Below are positions 8,956-17,641 of a stretch of DNA of 64,000 bases, one piece after another. The notes under the pieces are model-generated. The model did no database searches and was not told the origin of the DNA. It saw only the letters and a program-made list of their open reading frames with translations. The stretch covers positions 257,981 through 321,980 of the forward strand of contig CAYXMH010000001.1 in the NCBI GenBank assembly GCA_964466115.1. The letters are read 5' to 3'. The DNA comes from Pseudolysobacter sp964466115. GTDB taxonomy: Bacteria > Pseudomonadota > Gammaproteobacteria > Xanthomonadales > Rhodanobacteraceae. Each line of letters begins with the position of its first letter. The stretch's first letter is position 1. The position numbers and the translations under genes are program-made.

Positions 8956-9837
8956 TCAAGAATTGCCTTGAAAGTGAGCTGTTCTGGCTTCACGCCATGC
9001 ATACCATACACAAGCCCATGATGCCCGAAAGGTTCTTTTTCCTATCAGATGCTCGGGGTTGACTGCATTTCGCCAGTACCGGATTTCCGCCAAAGCTAAG
9101 CGCGCCTGAACTTTGCGCGGCACACTTAAATTTTTTACACGTGAAAGGTCTGCTTCGAGGGTATTTGCCAGCTCATCCAGATAATCGTTCAGCAAGCCGC
9201 GCCATAGCGATAACGGCCGGGTAAAATCCGCTGCGGTCTTATGATGACGAGCCAATAGGTTAAGAGGAAACAACAAAGCATCTGTTGTTTTTACCACAAT
9301 CAATGCTTTTACACATCGCAACAAATGGATACATGCCGCAACTCGAGCGGCCGTATCCGCGCCAGCGCCTTCCTTCACCGGTTCGAGCGCAGCAATGGAA
9401 GGTACCGTGCTCAATAACGCCATTTCCACATACGTGACGGGCCTATAAAAATGACCCAACTTGAGCAATTGCGCCGCAAGATCCGATGGGGCATCGCAAT
9501 TAAGCTGCACAAGGGCGCCGTTTAGCAGCATTTGCCACATCGATGCCGGTTGCATACCAACGCCTTGAATCGCAAACAAGGCTTGCGTAATCGGATGCTG
9601 CGCGCGGCCGGCCACCGCACGACCAAGCTCTTCCCCCCACCACTGCAATTTTTCGGCAGCCACTTGCGGTTCACGAATAGCAAATACCGCCTGCTCAAGC
9701 TCATGCACTAAGCATCCATAGACGGTAAGCAGAGTCCTTTGAGCTTCACTGAGGAAAACCCCAATAACTTCCAGCTCCGGTTGCGCAGAAAACAGCTTAT
9801 GCTCAAACGCTGCGAGCGAGGAATTATTCGCGGCCAT
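8956..9837 (-). CDS. Squalene/phytoene synthase-like protein, probably not a standard prenyl synthase
   Basis: 293 residues. The pattern AAEKLQWWGEELGRAV near residue 65 and the all-helical character place it in the squalene/phytoene synthase superfamily. The aspartate-rich DxxxD motifs that bind prenyl diphosphates are not visible: the first site reads YGCLVHELEQAV. This is the situation in the NDUFAF6-like branch of the fold, where no prenyl synthase activity is expected. The ATG lies two bases after the TGA of gph; a TTG six bases further upstream would overlap it. It is the last gene of a set with ubiG and gph, so a role connected with quinone or respiratory function is possible but is inference only. 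Confidence 0.72.
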   Translation of the reverse strand: MAANNSSLAAFEHKLFSAQPELEVIGVFLSEAQRTLLTVYGCLVHELEQAVFAIREPQVAAEKLQWWGEELGRAVAGRAQHPITQALFAIQGVGMQPASMWQMLLNGALVQLNCDAPSDLAAQLLKLGHFYRPVTYVEMALLSTVPSIAALEPVKEGAGADTAARVAACIHLLRCVKALIVVKTTDALLFPLNLLARHHKTAADFTRPLSLWRGLLNDYLDELANTLEADLSRVKNLSVPRKVQARLALAEIRYWRNAVNPEHLIGKRTFRASWACVWYAWREARTAHFQGNS

Positions 9838-9839
9838 AC

Positions 9840-10508
9840 TCAATCCAACGCCAGGATGGGCAATAGCTCCTGCGGAGAGGCAATAACAAAATCTGCATTC
9901 CAGGTACGGGGATCTTCGCCATCCAAATAGCCCCAGGTAACGGCCACGGTACGCAAGCCCGCGCGCGCACCCGCCTCGACATCGCGCAAGTCATCACCCA
10001 CGTACAGGCAATGCTCGGGAACGACGCCGGCCATCGCACACGCTTGCAACAACGGCGCCGGGTCCGGCTTTTTTACCGTTAAGCAATCACCAGTCACCAA
10101 TGCCGCGCAGCGCTGATTCAAACTCAGCGCCGATAGTAGCGGACGAGCTAACCAGCCTGGTTTATTGGTCACGATACCCCATGGCAACCCGGCGGCCTCA
10201 ATCGTCGCCAACATTGCGTCGATACCTGGATACATATGCGTATGTTTGGCGATCGCTTGCGAATACATCTGCAAATAGCGCGGCAATAGCGCGTTTATTT
10301 TTTCGTCATCGTAATCGGGAAATCCGCGCTTAAGAATCGCGCGTGCGCCCTTCGATACGGCCTGACACGCCAATTCGTATTGAACCGGCACACGATCATA
10401 TTCGGCCAATAGTCGATCCAACGCCGCGACCAAATCAGGTGCAGAGTCGATTAAAGTGCCGTCTAAATCAAATAATACGGCTTGCACACTTGACGAGCTT
10501 TGCTTCAT
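9840..10508 (-). CDS. gph: Phosphoglycolate phosphatase (HAD superfamily)
   Basis: 222 residues. HAD motifs are complete: LFDLDGTLIDSAPD near residue 12 with the nucleophile and acid aspartates, WGIVTNKPG for motif II, the lysine in TVKKPDP for motif III, and YVGDDLRDVEAGARAG for motif IV. The helical cap between motifs I and II is of the Gph type. The enzyme removes phosphate from 2-phosphoglycolate, a product of DNA repair and oxygenase side reactions. Its start overlaps the ubiG stop by four bases and the SQS/PSY-like gene follows immediately, so the three are surely cotranscribed. In this gene order related phosphatases acting on sugar phosphates (for example MurNAc-6-phosphate) cannot be excluded. 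Confidence 0.88.
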   Translation of the reverse strand: MKQSSSSVQAVLFDLDGTLIDSAPDLVAALDRLLAEYDRVPVQYELACQAVSKGARAILKRGFPDYDDEKINALLPRYLQMYSQAIAKHTHMYPGIDAMLATIEAAGLPWGIVTNKPGWLARPLLSALSLNQRCAALVTGDCLTVKKPDPAPLLQACAMAGVVPEHCLYVGDDLRDVEAGARAGLRTVAVTWGYLDGEDPRTWNADFVIASPQELLPILALD

Positions 10509-11215
10509 TGCGACTTACGCGCGCAGACAAGATAATTAACCTTGGTGCTGCCAACCAAAGCCGCCTTGCGCATGAAGGGGTTGTAATCCAATCCGTGGAT
10601 GTCTTCCAGAATCAAATCATTGGCGCGCAATGCAGCCGCGATCTCCGAGGGCCGAATAAACTGAGCATAATGGTGAGTACCGCGTGGCAGAACCTGCAAC
10701 GCGTACTCGGCACCTAGAATGGCGAAGAAAAAAGCCGCGGGTGTGCGATTCAAGGTGGACAGGAACAACCGTCCGCCCGGTTTAAGCAAAGCGGCGCACG
10801 CACTAATGACGCTGCCCGGGTCCGGCACATGCTCCAACATTTCCATGCAGGTGATCGCATCGAAATGAGCGGGTGTTTCCGCAGCCAAAGCTTCAACACC
10901 GATGGCGCGATAATCGACGTGCAATTGCGATTCCAGCAGGTGCAGTCGTGCCACCTCCAAAACACGTGGCGCAAGATCAATGCCGATAACGTTCGCGCCG
11001 GCTTTGGCCAAGGCTTCACTTAAGATACCGCCACCGCAGCCCACATCCAACACATGAGCGTCTTTCAGTGTTGCACGCTCTGCAACATACCGCAAACGCT
11101 CGGGGTTTAAATCGTGCAAAGCACGCGATTCGCCTTGCAAATCCCACCAGCGTGCCGCAAGTCGATCAAACTTGTTAAGCTCGGCGACGTCGACATTGAC
11201 ACCATCAGTAATCAT
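10505..11215 (-). CDS. ubiG: Ubiquinone biosynthesis O-methyltransferase
   Basis: 236 residues, the normal length for UbiG, which performs both O-methylations of ubiquinone synthesis using S-adenosylmethionine. Visible signatures: FDRLAARWWDLQGESRALHDLNPERLRYV at the start (family hallmark, split here for length: the WWD and LHDLNP blocks), HVLDVGCGGGILSEALA as SAM motif I, ITCMEMLEHVPDP and LSTLNRTPAAFF further on. Its last codons overlap the gph start by four bases, while the methylthioadenosine deaminase gene lies 12 bases upstream in the same direction. The neighbour is apt, since that deaminase removes the S-adenosylhomocysteine that this methyltransferase produces. Confidence 0.95.
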   Translation of the reverse strand: MITDGVNVDVAELNKFDRLAARWWDLQGESRALHDLNPERLRYVAERATLKDAHVLDVGCGGGILSEALAKAGANVIGIDLAPRVLEVARLHLLESQLHVDYRAIGVEALAAETPAHFDAITCMEMLEHVPDPGSVISACAALLKPGGRLFLSTLNRTPAAFFFAILGAEYALQVLPRGTHHYAQFIRPSEIAAALRANDLILEDIHGLDYNPFMRKAALVGSTKVNYLVCARKSQ

Positions 11216-11227
11216 ATGAAGCCGCCA

Positions 11228-12553
11228 TTACAGATGGGCAATCCGACTTTGCCAACGCTCGGCCAGTACCGAAACTTCGGCCAAATCAAGACCAACCAAT
11301 GCACCATCGCATAACTTGCGCTGACCGGAAATCCATACATCCGATACTTGATGCCTTCCACACGAATATATTAATTGCGAAATAACATTATATATAGGTT
11401 GTGTTTCTGGAACATTTAAACGTATTGCGCTAAGGTCGGCTTGCTTGCCAACCTCAATCGAGCCAATGCGACCCTCCCAACCCAACGCTTTGGCGCCATT
11501 TAAGGTCGCGGCGCGTAAAGTTGATGCGGCGTCCCAAGCGCTCGGGTCAGCTGCGACACCTTTGGCCAATAAGGCCGCCGTGCGCATCTCGCCAAACATA
11601 TCCAAATCGTTGTTGCTGGCACACCCGTCCGTACCTAGCGCCACGTTAACGTGGGCGCGGCGCAGCGCCTCGGCCGGACAGAATCCGCTGGCCAACTTTA
11701 AGTTCGATTCCGGGCAATGCACCACCGACACGCCATTTTCCGCGCACAAACCGATTTCCCCCTCGGTGAGCTGCGTCATGTGTACGGCAATCAGTTGACT
11801 ATTGATCAGGCCAAGGCCGTGCAACCTGGCTAGGGGACGCACTCCATGCAAGCGACGCGACTCCTCGATCTCATTGGCGGTTTCATGCAAATGAAGATGC
11901 ACCGGGATATCGAGCTGATCGGCCAAGATGTGAATGCGCTTGAAGCTATCGTCGCTAACGGTATAGGGCGCATGCGGGGCCAAGCAGGTGGAGATGAGCG
12001 ATTCCCCCTTGAATTCATCGTGGACCGCCAAACCCTTGCCGATATATTCATCCGCCGCCCTCGCCCAGGCGCTGGGGAATTCCAAGATTGGCAAACCGAC
12101 CATCGCGCGGAAACCCAAACGCCGGTAAGTGGCGGCGATGATATCGGGGAAAAAATAGTTTTCGTTGCAGCAGGTGGTGCCGCCGCGCAACATTTCGGCC
12201 ACAGCCAATACGGTGCCGTCGTGTATGAATTCCGGTCCCAATAACTTGGCCTCGGTGGGCCAAATATGGTCCTGCAGCCAGGTCATTAGCGGCAGATCAT
12301 CGGCAACCCCACGCATCAAGGTCATGGGGTTGTGGGTATGGGCGTTCACCAAGCCCGGAATCAAAGCGTGGTTTGGTAATTCTATACGTTGCGCATTCGG
12401 ATACTTGGAGCGCGCATCCGCTATCGGCAACACATCGGCAATGCATGCGCCAGCCAAAGCGACCGCGTATTGGTTAAATACGGCACCGTGCGGCTCAACC
12501 GGAATAACCCATTGCGCCTCGAGAATCGTTTCAATTTTCTCTAACTCACTCAC
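11228..12553 (-). CDS. mtaD: 5'-methylthioadenosine/S-adenosylhomocysteine deaminase (TRZ/ATZ amidohydrolase)
   Basis: 441 residues from a GTG start. Amidohydrolase zinc motifs are clear: VNAHTHNPMTLMRG, HLHLHETANEIEESRR, AVHMTQLTEGEIG, and LGTDGCASNNDLDM with the catalytic aspartate; SNLKLASGF is the family's substrate loop. It deaminates the adenine ring of methylthioadenosine and S-adenosylhomocysteine. The frame stays open upstream to 12664, but those codons are made from a dispersed inverted repeat (giving residues such as SRLMDSRFHGND), so I place the start at the GTG, which gives the normal family length; another GTG 12 bases earlier is possible. Stands just upstream of ubiG in the same transcription unit. 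Confidence 0.87.
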   Translation of the reverse strand: MSELEKIETILEAQWVIPVEPHGAVFNQYAVALAGACIADVLPIADARSKYPNAQRIELPNHALIPGLVNAHTHNPMTLMRGVADDLPLMTWLQDHIWPTEAKLLGPEFIHDGTVLAVAEMLRGGTTCCNENYFFPDIIAATYRRLGFRAMVGLPILEFPSAWARAADEYIGKGLAVHDEFKGESLISTCLAPHAPYTVSDDSFKRIHILADQLDIPVHLHLHETANEIEESRRLHGVRPLARLHGLGLINSQLIAVHMTQLTEGEIGLCAENGVSVVHCPESNLKLASGFCPAEALRRAHVNVALGTDGCASNNDLDMFGEMRTAALLAKGVAADPSAWDAASTLRAATLNGAKALGWEGRIGSIEVGKQADLSAIRLNVPETQPIYNVISQLIYSCGRHQVSDVWISGQRKLCDGALVGLDLAEVSVLAERWQSRIAHL

Positions 12554-12582
12554 GCTTAATTCCACTTCGCCGTCATAAGTGC

Positions 12583-12661
12583 TGTCATTCCCGTGAAACC
12601 GGGAATCCATTAGCCTCGATGGGAACCAAAGAGCTGGATGCCCGCGTTCACAGGCATGGCA
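12583..12661. repeat. Dispersed two-arm inverted repeat (REP/MITE-like)
   Basis: A left arm beginning TGTCATTCCCGTGAAACCGG and a right arm ending GTTCACAGGCATGGCA are imperfect inverted copies; the left arm itself folds (CCCG..CGGG). Elements with GTCATTCCCG-type ends are common between genes of many proteobacteria. It fills the gap between efp and mtaD and supplies the false N-terminal extension of the mtaD frame. Confidence 0.75.
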
Positions 12662-12667
12662 CAATAA

Positions 12668-13234
12668 TTACTTTACCCGCGATACATATTCGCCGGTGCG
12701 CGTGTCGACCTTGATGACTTCGTCCTGTCCAACAAACAATGGCACGCGAACCACTGCGCCCGTTTCGAGCTTGGCGGGTTTGCCGCCGCCGCCCGAGGTA
12801 TCGCCCCGCACGCCGGGATCGGTTTCAACAATCTTCAATTCGACGAAGTTCGGCGGCGACACGCCCAACGGCGCTCCGTTCCATAACGTGACGATGCACA
12901 TCTCCTCGCCTTTTAACCATTTCGCGGCATCACCGACGACGTTTTTATCGGCGACAAATTGTTCAAAATTTTCCTGCTGCATAAAATGCCAAAACTCACC
13001 ATCGCTATACAAATACTGCATATCGGCGTCCATGACATCGGCGCCCTCGACCGTATCGGTGGATTTCATGGTCATTTCCACCACGCGCCCGGTACGCAAA
13101 TTGCGATATTTGACCCGGGTAAACGCCTGTCCCTTGCCCGGCTTGATGAAATCGGTGTCAACAATCGAGCACGGATGCCCATCGACAATGATTTTGAGCC
13201 CATTTTTTACGTCGTTCATGCCATAACTGGCCAT
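12668..13234 (-). CDS. efp: Translation elongation factor P
   Basis: 188 residues, exact normal length. EF-P binds ribosomes stalled at polyproline runs and lets peptide bonds form. The N-terminus ASYGMNDVKNGLKI is the family hallmark, and the tip of the KOW domain reads IKPGKGQAF, placing a lysine at position 34, the residue that takes R-beta-lysine in the EpmA/EpmB system. The OB domains follow, including VGVSPP-like LGVSPPNFVELKI and the end DTRTGEYVSRVK. A good GGAG stands eight bases before the ATG. The divergent neighbour epmB makes the beta-lysine, fitting the lysine rather than arginine at 34. A short hairpin (13255-13275) lies in the leader between the two genes. Confidence 0.97.
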   Translation of the reverse strand: MASYGMNDVKNGLKIIVDGHPCSIVDTDFIKPGKGQAFTRVKYRNLRTGRVVEMTMKSTDTVEGADVMDADMQYLYSDGEFWHFMQQENFEQFVADKNVVGDAAKWLKGEEMCIVTLWNGAPLGVSPPNFVELKIVETDPGVRGDTSGGGGKPAKLETGAVVRVPLFVGQDEVIKVDTRTGEYVSRVK

Positions 13235-13333
13235 AACACTGCTCCAGGATGCAAAGCCGCCCTGTAAAAGCGGCTAAAATAGAAGTTTGCCTCATTCACA
13301 ACGTCCGTAGATCGGACACCGAGAAGACCCTTA

Positions 13334-14338
13334 ATGATAACCGCAAGCGCACGTTCCGCACAGCAATTAAGCTGGCAGCAACTCTGGCGCGAGGCCATTA
13401 CCGACCCGTTGGAGTTATTGGCCGAGTTGAATCTATCGCATCTTAGCGATGAGCTGCCGACTCCTGGGAGTGTCGAATTCGGTTTGCGGGTACCGCGCGG
13501 CTTTGTAGCGCGGATGAAACGCGGCGATCGCAACGACCCATTGTTGCTCCAAGTGCTGCCTTTGCGTGCAGAATTGACGGTGACGGAGGGCTTTACACAT
13601 GACGCAGTGGGTGATCTTAATGCCGTTACCGTCAACGGCGTTCTGCACAAATACCAGGGGCGCTCCTTACTAATCGCCACCGGCGCTTGCGCCGTGCATT
13701 GCCGGTATTGTTTTCGAAGGCATTTCCCATACACCGAGCACATCGCTGCCGCCAATCAGTGGCGCGAAGCCATTGCGCACTTGCGCGGCGACCCTTCCAT
13801 CTCCGAAGTGATTTTGTCGGGCGGCGATCCATTCTCGCTGGCAACCGCAAAACTGACCGAACTGAGCACCGCATTGCGCGAGATCGCCCCTATCCAGCGC
13901 CTACGCATTCATACGCGGTTGCCGTTGGTTTTGCCCGAACGCATCGATGATGAATTGTGTGCTTGGATCGACGCGTTGCCCTGGACCGTCATCGTGGTTC
14001 TGCACGCCAATCATGCGAACGAGTTGGACAGCACCGTCGCCGATGCCTGCGCCCGGCTGCGCGCGGCAGGTGCGACCTTGCTCAATCAATCGGTATTATT
14101 GCGCGGGATCAACGACTCCAGCGCGGCGTTAACTGCTTTGTCCGAAGCTTTAATCGGATGCGGCGTGGTGCCTTATTATTTGCACCAATTGGATCGTGTT
14201 GCGGGGACCGCCCATTTTGAGGTGCCCGACCAGCGTGCAAGAGCATTGATCGAGGAGATGCGCGCCAAACTACCCGGCTATTTAGTCCCTCAATTGGTGC
14301 GAGAAATACCGGATTTGGGCTATAAACTTCCGCTGTAG
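13334..14338 (+). CDS. epmB: EF-P beta-lysylation protein (lysine 2,3-aminomutase-like radical SAM enzyme)
   Basis: 334 residues. EpmB converts L-alpha-lysine to R-beta-lysine for attachment to Lys34 of EF-P by EpmA. The radical SAM cluster Cys-x3-Cys-x2-Cys is seen at residues 119, 123 and 126 in ACAVHCRYCFRRHFPY. ILSGGDPFSLA, IHTRLPLVLPERI and the PLP-binding region near PYYLHQLDRVAGTAHFEV are as expected. The protein is shorter than true lysine aminomutases (over 400 residues), as is normal for EpmB. It is divergent from efp with under 100 bases between. The ligase gene epmA is not in this window. Confidence 0.94.
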   Translation: MITASARSAQQLSWQQLWREAITDPLELLAELNLSHLSDELPTPGSVEFGLRVPRGFVARMKRGDRNDPLLLQVLPLRAELTVTEGFTHDAVGDLNAVTVNGVLHKYQGRSLLIATGACAVHCRYCFRRHFPYTEHIAAANQWREAIAHLRGDPSISEVILSGGDPFSLATAKLTELSTALREIAPIQRLRIHTRLPLVLPERIDDELCAWIDALPWTVIVVLHANHANELDSTVADACARLRAAGATLLNQSVLLRGINDSSAALTALSEALIGCGVVPYYLHQLDRVAGTAHFEVPDQRARALIEEMRAKLPGYLVPQLVREIPDLGYKLPL

Positions 14339-14504
14339 ACAGCCGCTGAAGGCAGAAGAAAGCCCTGCAGCAGTCTCGATTGTTGTGTATGATTGCCTGC
14401 GGTAGATCGCCCGCACCGCATTGCGCGGTACTGTGACATTAGTTGACTGGAAATGCGGGCGCGAATCAAGTACAACTTACGATCTACCCTGAGTATCTTT
14501 ACCC

Positions 14505-16577
14505 ATGACCAGACAGGACAACGTCATCAGGCTTTTGCTTGTTGAGGATTCGGTCGAGGACGCCGAACAACTGACCAGCGTGCTGCGTAATGGCGGCATC
14601 GCGGTAAGGCCCGTTTGTGCCGTCAACGAGGTCGAGCTCGAAACGCAGATGGAGGCGTTAACGCCCGATTTAATCCTGGTCAATGTCAATGCCCGGCAAC
14701 TGAAGCTCAGTACCGTGGCCGAGATCGCCAATCGCGGCGGGAAGGATGTGGCGATCATCGCCGTGGCGCAAAACCCAAACGAAGACCAGATCGTCAACGC
14801 GTTTCGCGAAGGCGCGCGCGCAGTGGCATTGCGCGGACGCAGCGATCAATTCCAGATCATCGTTAAACGCGAATTCGAAAGTTTAACCCAACGCCGGTCA
14901 GTAAGGCGTCTGGAAGCGGCTCTGCGGGAATCCGAGCGCCGCTGCGATTCATTGCAAGAGTCATCGCGCGACCCAATCGCCTATGTGCACGAGGGCATGC
15001 ATGTGCGCGCGAACAGGGCCTATCTTGAAATGTTCGGCTTTGAGGAATTTGCGGATATCGAGAGCATGTCGATACTCGATATGATCGCGCCCGAGGATGC
15101 CGATGATTTTAAAAACCTGCTCAAAAAACTGTCCAAAGGCGAAAAACCGCCACAGCGCCTAAACCTCAAAGCGCAACGCGCGGATGGCTCGACCTTTGAC
15201 GCCGTGATGGAATTCGCCACCGCCACTTACGAGGGCGAGACCTGCCTGCAAATCATTTTCCGGCAACAGGCGATCAACGCGGCGTTAGCGAAAGAGATCG
15301 ATGCCTTACGCTCGAAGGACCTGGTAACAGATCTTTACAATCGTCCGTATTGCATGGCGGAGCTTGAACGCATGATTGGCGATGCCACCAAAGGCAAAGC
15401 CGATCAGGCAATGATCTTGATTGAGCCGGATAACTTCAAGCACGTGTTGGACACCATCGGTTTGGGAAACACCGATTTGTTGCTGGGCGATATGGCCAAT
15501 ATGCTGCGTCGGCATCTAAAGGATACCGACGTCCCTGGCCGTTTCAGCGACCATACGCTTGGTGTCTTGGTCAGCGAACGCGATGCCGAAAACACGCGCC
15601 AGCTTGCCGAAACGCTGCGCAAAGCATTTGAAGAGCGCATCTTCGAGGTCGGCACGCAATCGATCAGCGTCAACATCAGCGTCGGCGGCACACTGATCGG
15701 TGAAAAAAACGCCAGCATCCAAACCGTTGTAAATCAAGCCAACACCGCATTGCGTGTCGCTCAAAACGAAGGCGGCAACCGCATCCATTTGTTCGATCCG
15801 GCCGCGAAAGACAAAGCCGATGAAGAGAAAAACCGGCATTGGCTGAAATTGCTGCAAGATGCATTGGCAAACAACGATTTCGTGCTGTTCTATCAACCGA
15901 TCATTTCTTTGCACGGCGCCGAAGGCGATTTCTTCGAAATACTGCTGCGCATGAAAGGCCCCAAAGGCGAGATCGCCCCGCACTTTTTCTTGCCGGTGGC
16001 GGAGCAACACGGTTTATTGCCAGCGGTTGATCGCTGGGTGATCGCCAGTGCAATCAAAGCGCTTGCGGATCACGAAAAATCCGGGCATCGCACCACTTTT
16101 TTCATTAAGCTCACCGCGCAAACGCTGGAAGACCAAACCTTGCTGCCTTGGATTGCGCAGCGCTTGAAGAATGCACGCTTGCGCGGCGATGCGTTGGTGT
16201 TTGAAATGCCGGAAAGCAAAGTGGTCACCAGCCTGAAACCGGCGCGCGCGTTTGTGAACGGATTAAAGCAGTTGCACTGCGGGTTCGCGTTGGAACAATT
16301 CGGTTCGGGCTTAAATTCATTCCAACTGCTAAAACACGTGGATGCGAATTATCTTAAGCTCGACCGCAATTACATGGCGGAATTGCCCAAGAACAAAGAA
16401 AACCAAGAGCGCGTAAAAGCCTTGTGCGACCAAGCCCATCACGCCGGGAAGCTCACCATTGCCGAATTCGTAGAGGATGCGGCGAGCATGTCGATCTTGT
16501 TTTCCTGCGGCGTGAATTTCGTACAGGGTAACTTCCTGCAGGAGCCGGAAAAGGTTATGAGTTACGAAGGCAAGTGA
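14505..16577 (+). CDS. fimX: FimX-type degenerate c-di-GMP receptor (REC-PAS-GGDEF-EAL)
   Basis: 690 residues, matching the FimX family in length and order: pseudo-receiver (about 1-125), PAS (140-250), GGDEF (275-425), EAL (440-685). All catalytic sites look broken. The receiver's phosphoacceptor is Asn (DLILVNVNAR), GGDEF reads RFSDHTLG, the EAL block reads FFEILLRMK, and the metal-site segment reads ALEQFGSGLNSF. This pattern means a c-di-GMP-binding scaffold and not a synthase or hydrolase. FimX in Pseudomonas and Xanthomonas localises to a cell pole, binds c-di-GMP through EAL and stimulates type IV pilus assembly with PilZ and PilB. The CheY-like gene near 39 kb may belong to the same behaviour. 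The name rests on architecture, not a search. Confidence 0.85.
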   Translation: MTRQDNVIRLLLVEDSVEDAEQLTSVLRNGGIAVRPVCAVNEVELETQMEALTPDLILVNVNARQLKLSTVAEIANRGGKDVAIIAVAQNPNEDQIVNAFREGARAVALRGRSDQFQIIVKREFESLTQRRSVRRLEAALRESERRCDSLQESSRDPIAYVHEGMHVRANRAYLEMFGFEEFADIESMSILDMIAPEDADDFKNLLKKLSKGEKPPQRLNLKAQRADGSTFDAVMEFATATYEGETCLQIIFRQQAINAALAKEIDALRSKDLVTDLYNRPYCMAELERMIGDATKGKADQAMILIEPDNFKHVLDTIGLGNTDLLLGDMANMLRRHLKDTDVPGRFSDHTLGVLVSERDAENTRQLAETLRKAFEERIFEVGTQSISVNISVGGTLIGEKNASIQTVVNQANTALRVAQNEGGNRIHLFDPAAKDKADEEKNRHWLKLLQDALANNDFVLFYQPIISLHGAEGDFFEILLRMKGPKGEIAPHFFLPVAEQHGLLPAVDRWVIASAIKALADHEKSGHRTTFFIKLTAQTLEDQTLLPWIAQRLKNARLRGDALVFEMPESKVVTSLKPARAFVNGLKQLHCGFALEQFGSGLNSFQLLKHVDANYLKLDRNYMAELPKNKENQERVKALCDQAHHAGKLTIAEFVEDAASMSILFSCGVNFVQGNFLQEPEKVMSYEGK

Positions 16578-16635
16578 TGCAAAATTCGGTGCGCGCAACC
16601 TTTCGCAGCGCACCAATCGCTTTATCGCAAGGGCT

Positions 16636-17529
16636 CTAACCCCCCAACTGCCGCAACGCAGCGATGCGCTCTTCGATCGGCGGATGGCTCATAAACAAAC
16701 GCCCAAATCCGCCAGCCAAATTTCCCGAAATACCAAAGGCGCGCATTTCTTTCGGTAATGCAGCGTCATCGTGCTGACCAGACAATTGTTGCAATGCTGA
16801 AATCATGCTTCCCGTCCCCGCCAACCTCGCTCCACCGGCATCGGCTCTAAATTCACGCCAGCGCGAAAACCACATCACGATCATCGAAGCCAGCACGCCG
16901 AGCACCATCTGCAACAGCATGACGATAATAAAATAGGCAAAACCGCCGCCCCGGTCATCATCGCGGCTACCACGCAACGCGCTGTCGATCACACTGCCGA
17001 GCACGCGCGCAAAAAAGATCACGAACGTGTTCAGCACGCCCTGAATCAAGGCCAAAGTGACCATATCGCCGTTGGCAATGTGGGTAATCTCGTGTCCAAG
17101 CACAGCATCGACTTGCTCGCGGTTCATGCTGTTCAAAAGCCCGGCGCTGACCGCCACCAATGAGCTGTTTTTGCTCATACCGGTGGCAAATGCGTTCATC
17201 TCCGGGGCTTGATACACGGCCACCTCCGGCATCCCGATGCCTGCGGCAGCGGCGTGACGTTGTACGGTGTTGATCAGCCATTGCTCGGCTTCGGTTTGCG
17301 GCTGGGTGATCACTTGCGCACCGGTGGAGGTTTTCGCTATCCATTTGGACATAGCCAAAGAAATGAATGAGCCGCCAACGCCCATAACCGCCGCCATCAC
17401 CAACAACCCGGTCAAATTGTGAAAACCATGGCGATAGGCGTAAACATCAAGCCCCGTCAGCTTCACAACGATACTCAACAACAGCATGATCGCAAGATTG
17501 GTAGCAATGAATAACAAGATTCGTAACAT
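16636..17529 (-). CDS. htpX: Membrane zinc metalloprotease HtpX
   Basis: 297 residues, the standard length. HtpX is an M48 inner-membrane protease that degrades damaged membrane proteins under stress. Two N-terminal membrane segments (LLFIATNLAIMLLLSIVV and LLVMAAVMGVGGSFISLAM) precede the zinc site AVLGHEITHIANGDMV, and two further hydrophobic segments follow. WFSRWREFRADAGGA carries the third zinc ligand, glutamate. The end SHPPIEERIAALRQL is typical. The start has AAGGAT at suitable distance. A short hairpin sits between its stop and the fimX stop. Confidence 0.95.
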   Translation of the reverse strand: MLRILLFIATNLAIMLLLSIVVKLTGLDVYAYRHGFHNLTGLLVMAAVMGVGGSFISLAMSKWIAKTSTGAQVITQPQTEAEQWLINTVQRHAAAAGIGMPEVAVYQAPEMNAFATGMSKNSSLVAVSAGLLNSMNREQVDAVLGHEITHIANGDMVTLALIQGVLNTFVIFFARVLGSVIDSALRGSRDDDRGGGFAYFIIVMLLQMVLGVLASMIVMWFSRWREFRADAGGARLAGTGSMISALQQLSGQHDDAALPKEMRAFGISGNLAGGFGRLFMSHPPIEERIAALRQLGG

Positions 17530-17641
17530 GGCAATCCTTAAGATAAAACTCGAAATTTAGAACCCACAAAAAAACCGCAACATGATATGGGTAGCTTGGG
17601 TAGACTGGCGCACTTTCAAGGTACCGTAAATGTAAATCTTT

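Noticed and set aside
12554..12664. N-terminal extension of the mtaD frame
   Set aside because: The extra codons are made from a dispersed inverted repeat and precede the conserved family start; the GTG at 12553 fits family length.
16588..16614. 7-bp inverted repeat between fimX and htpX as terminator
   Set aside because: Long 13-base loop and no T-run on either strand.
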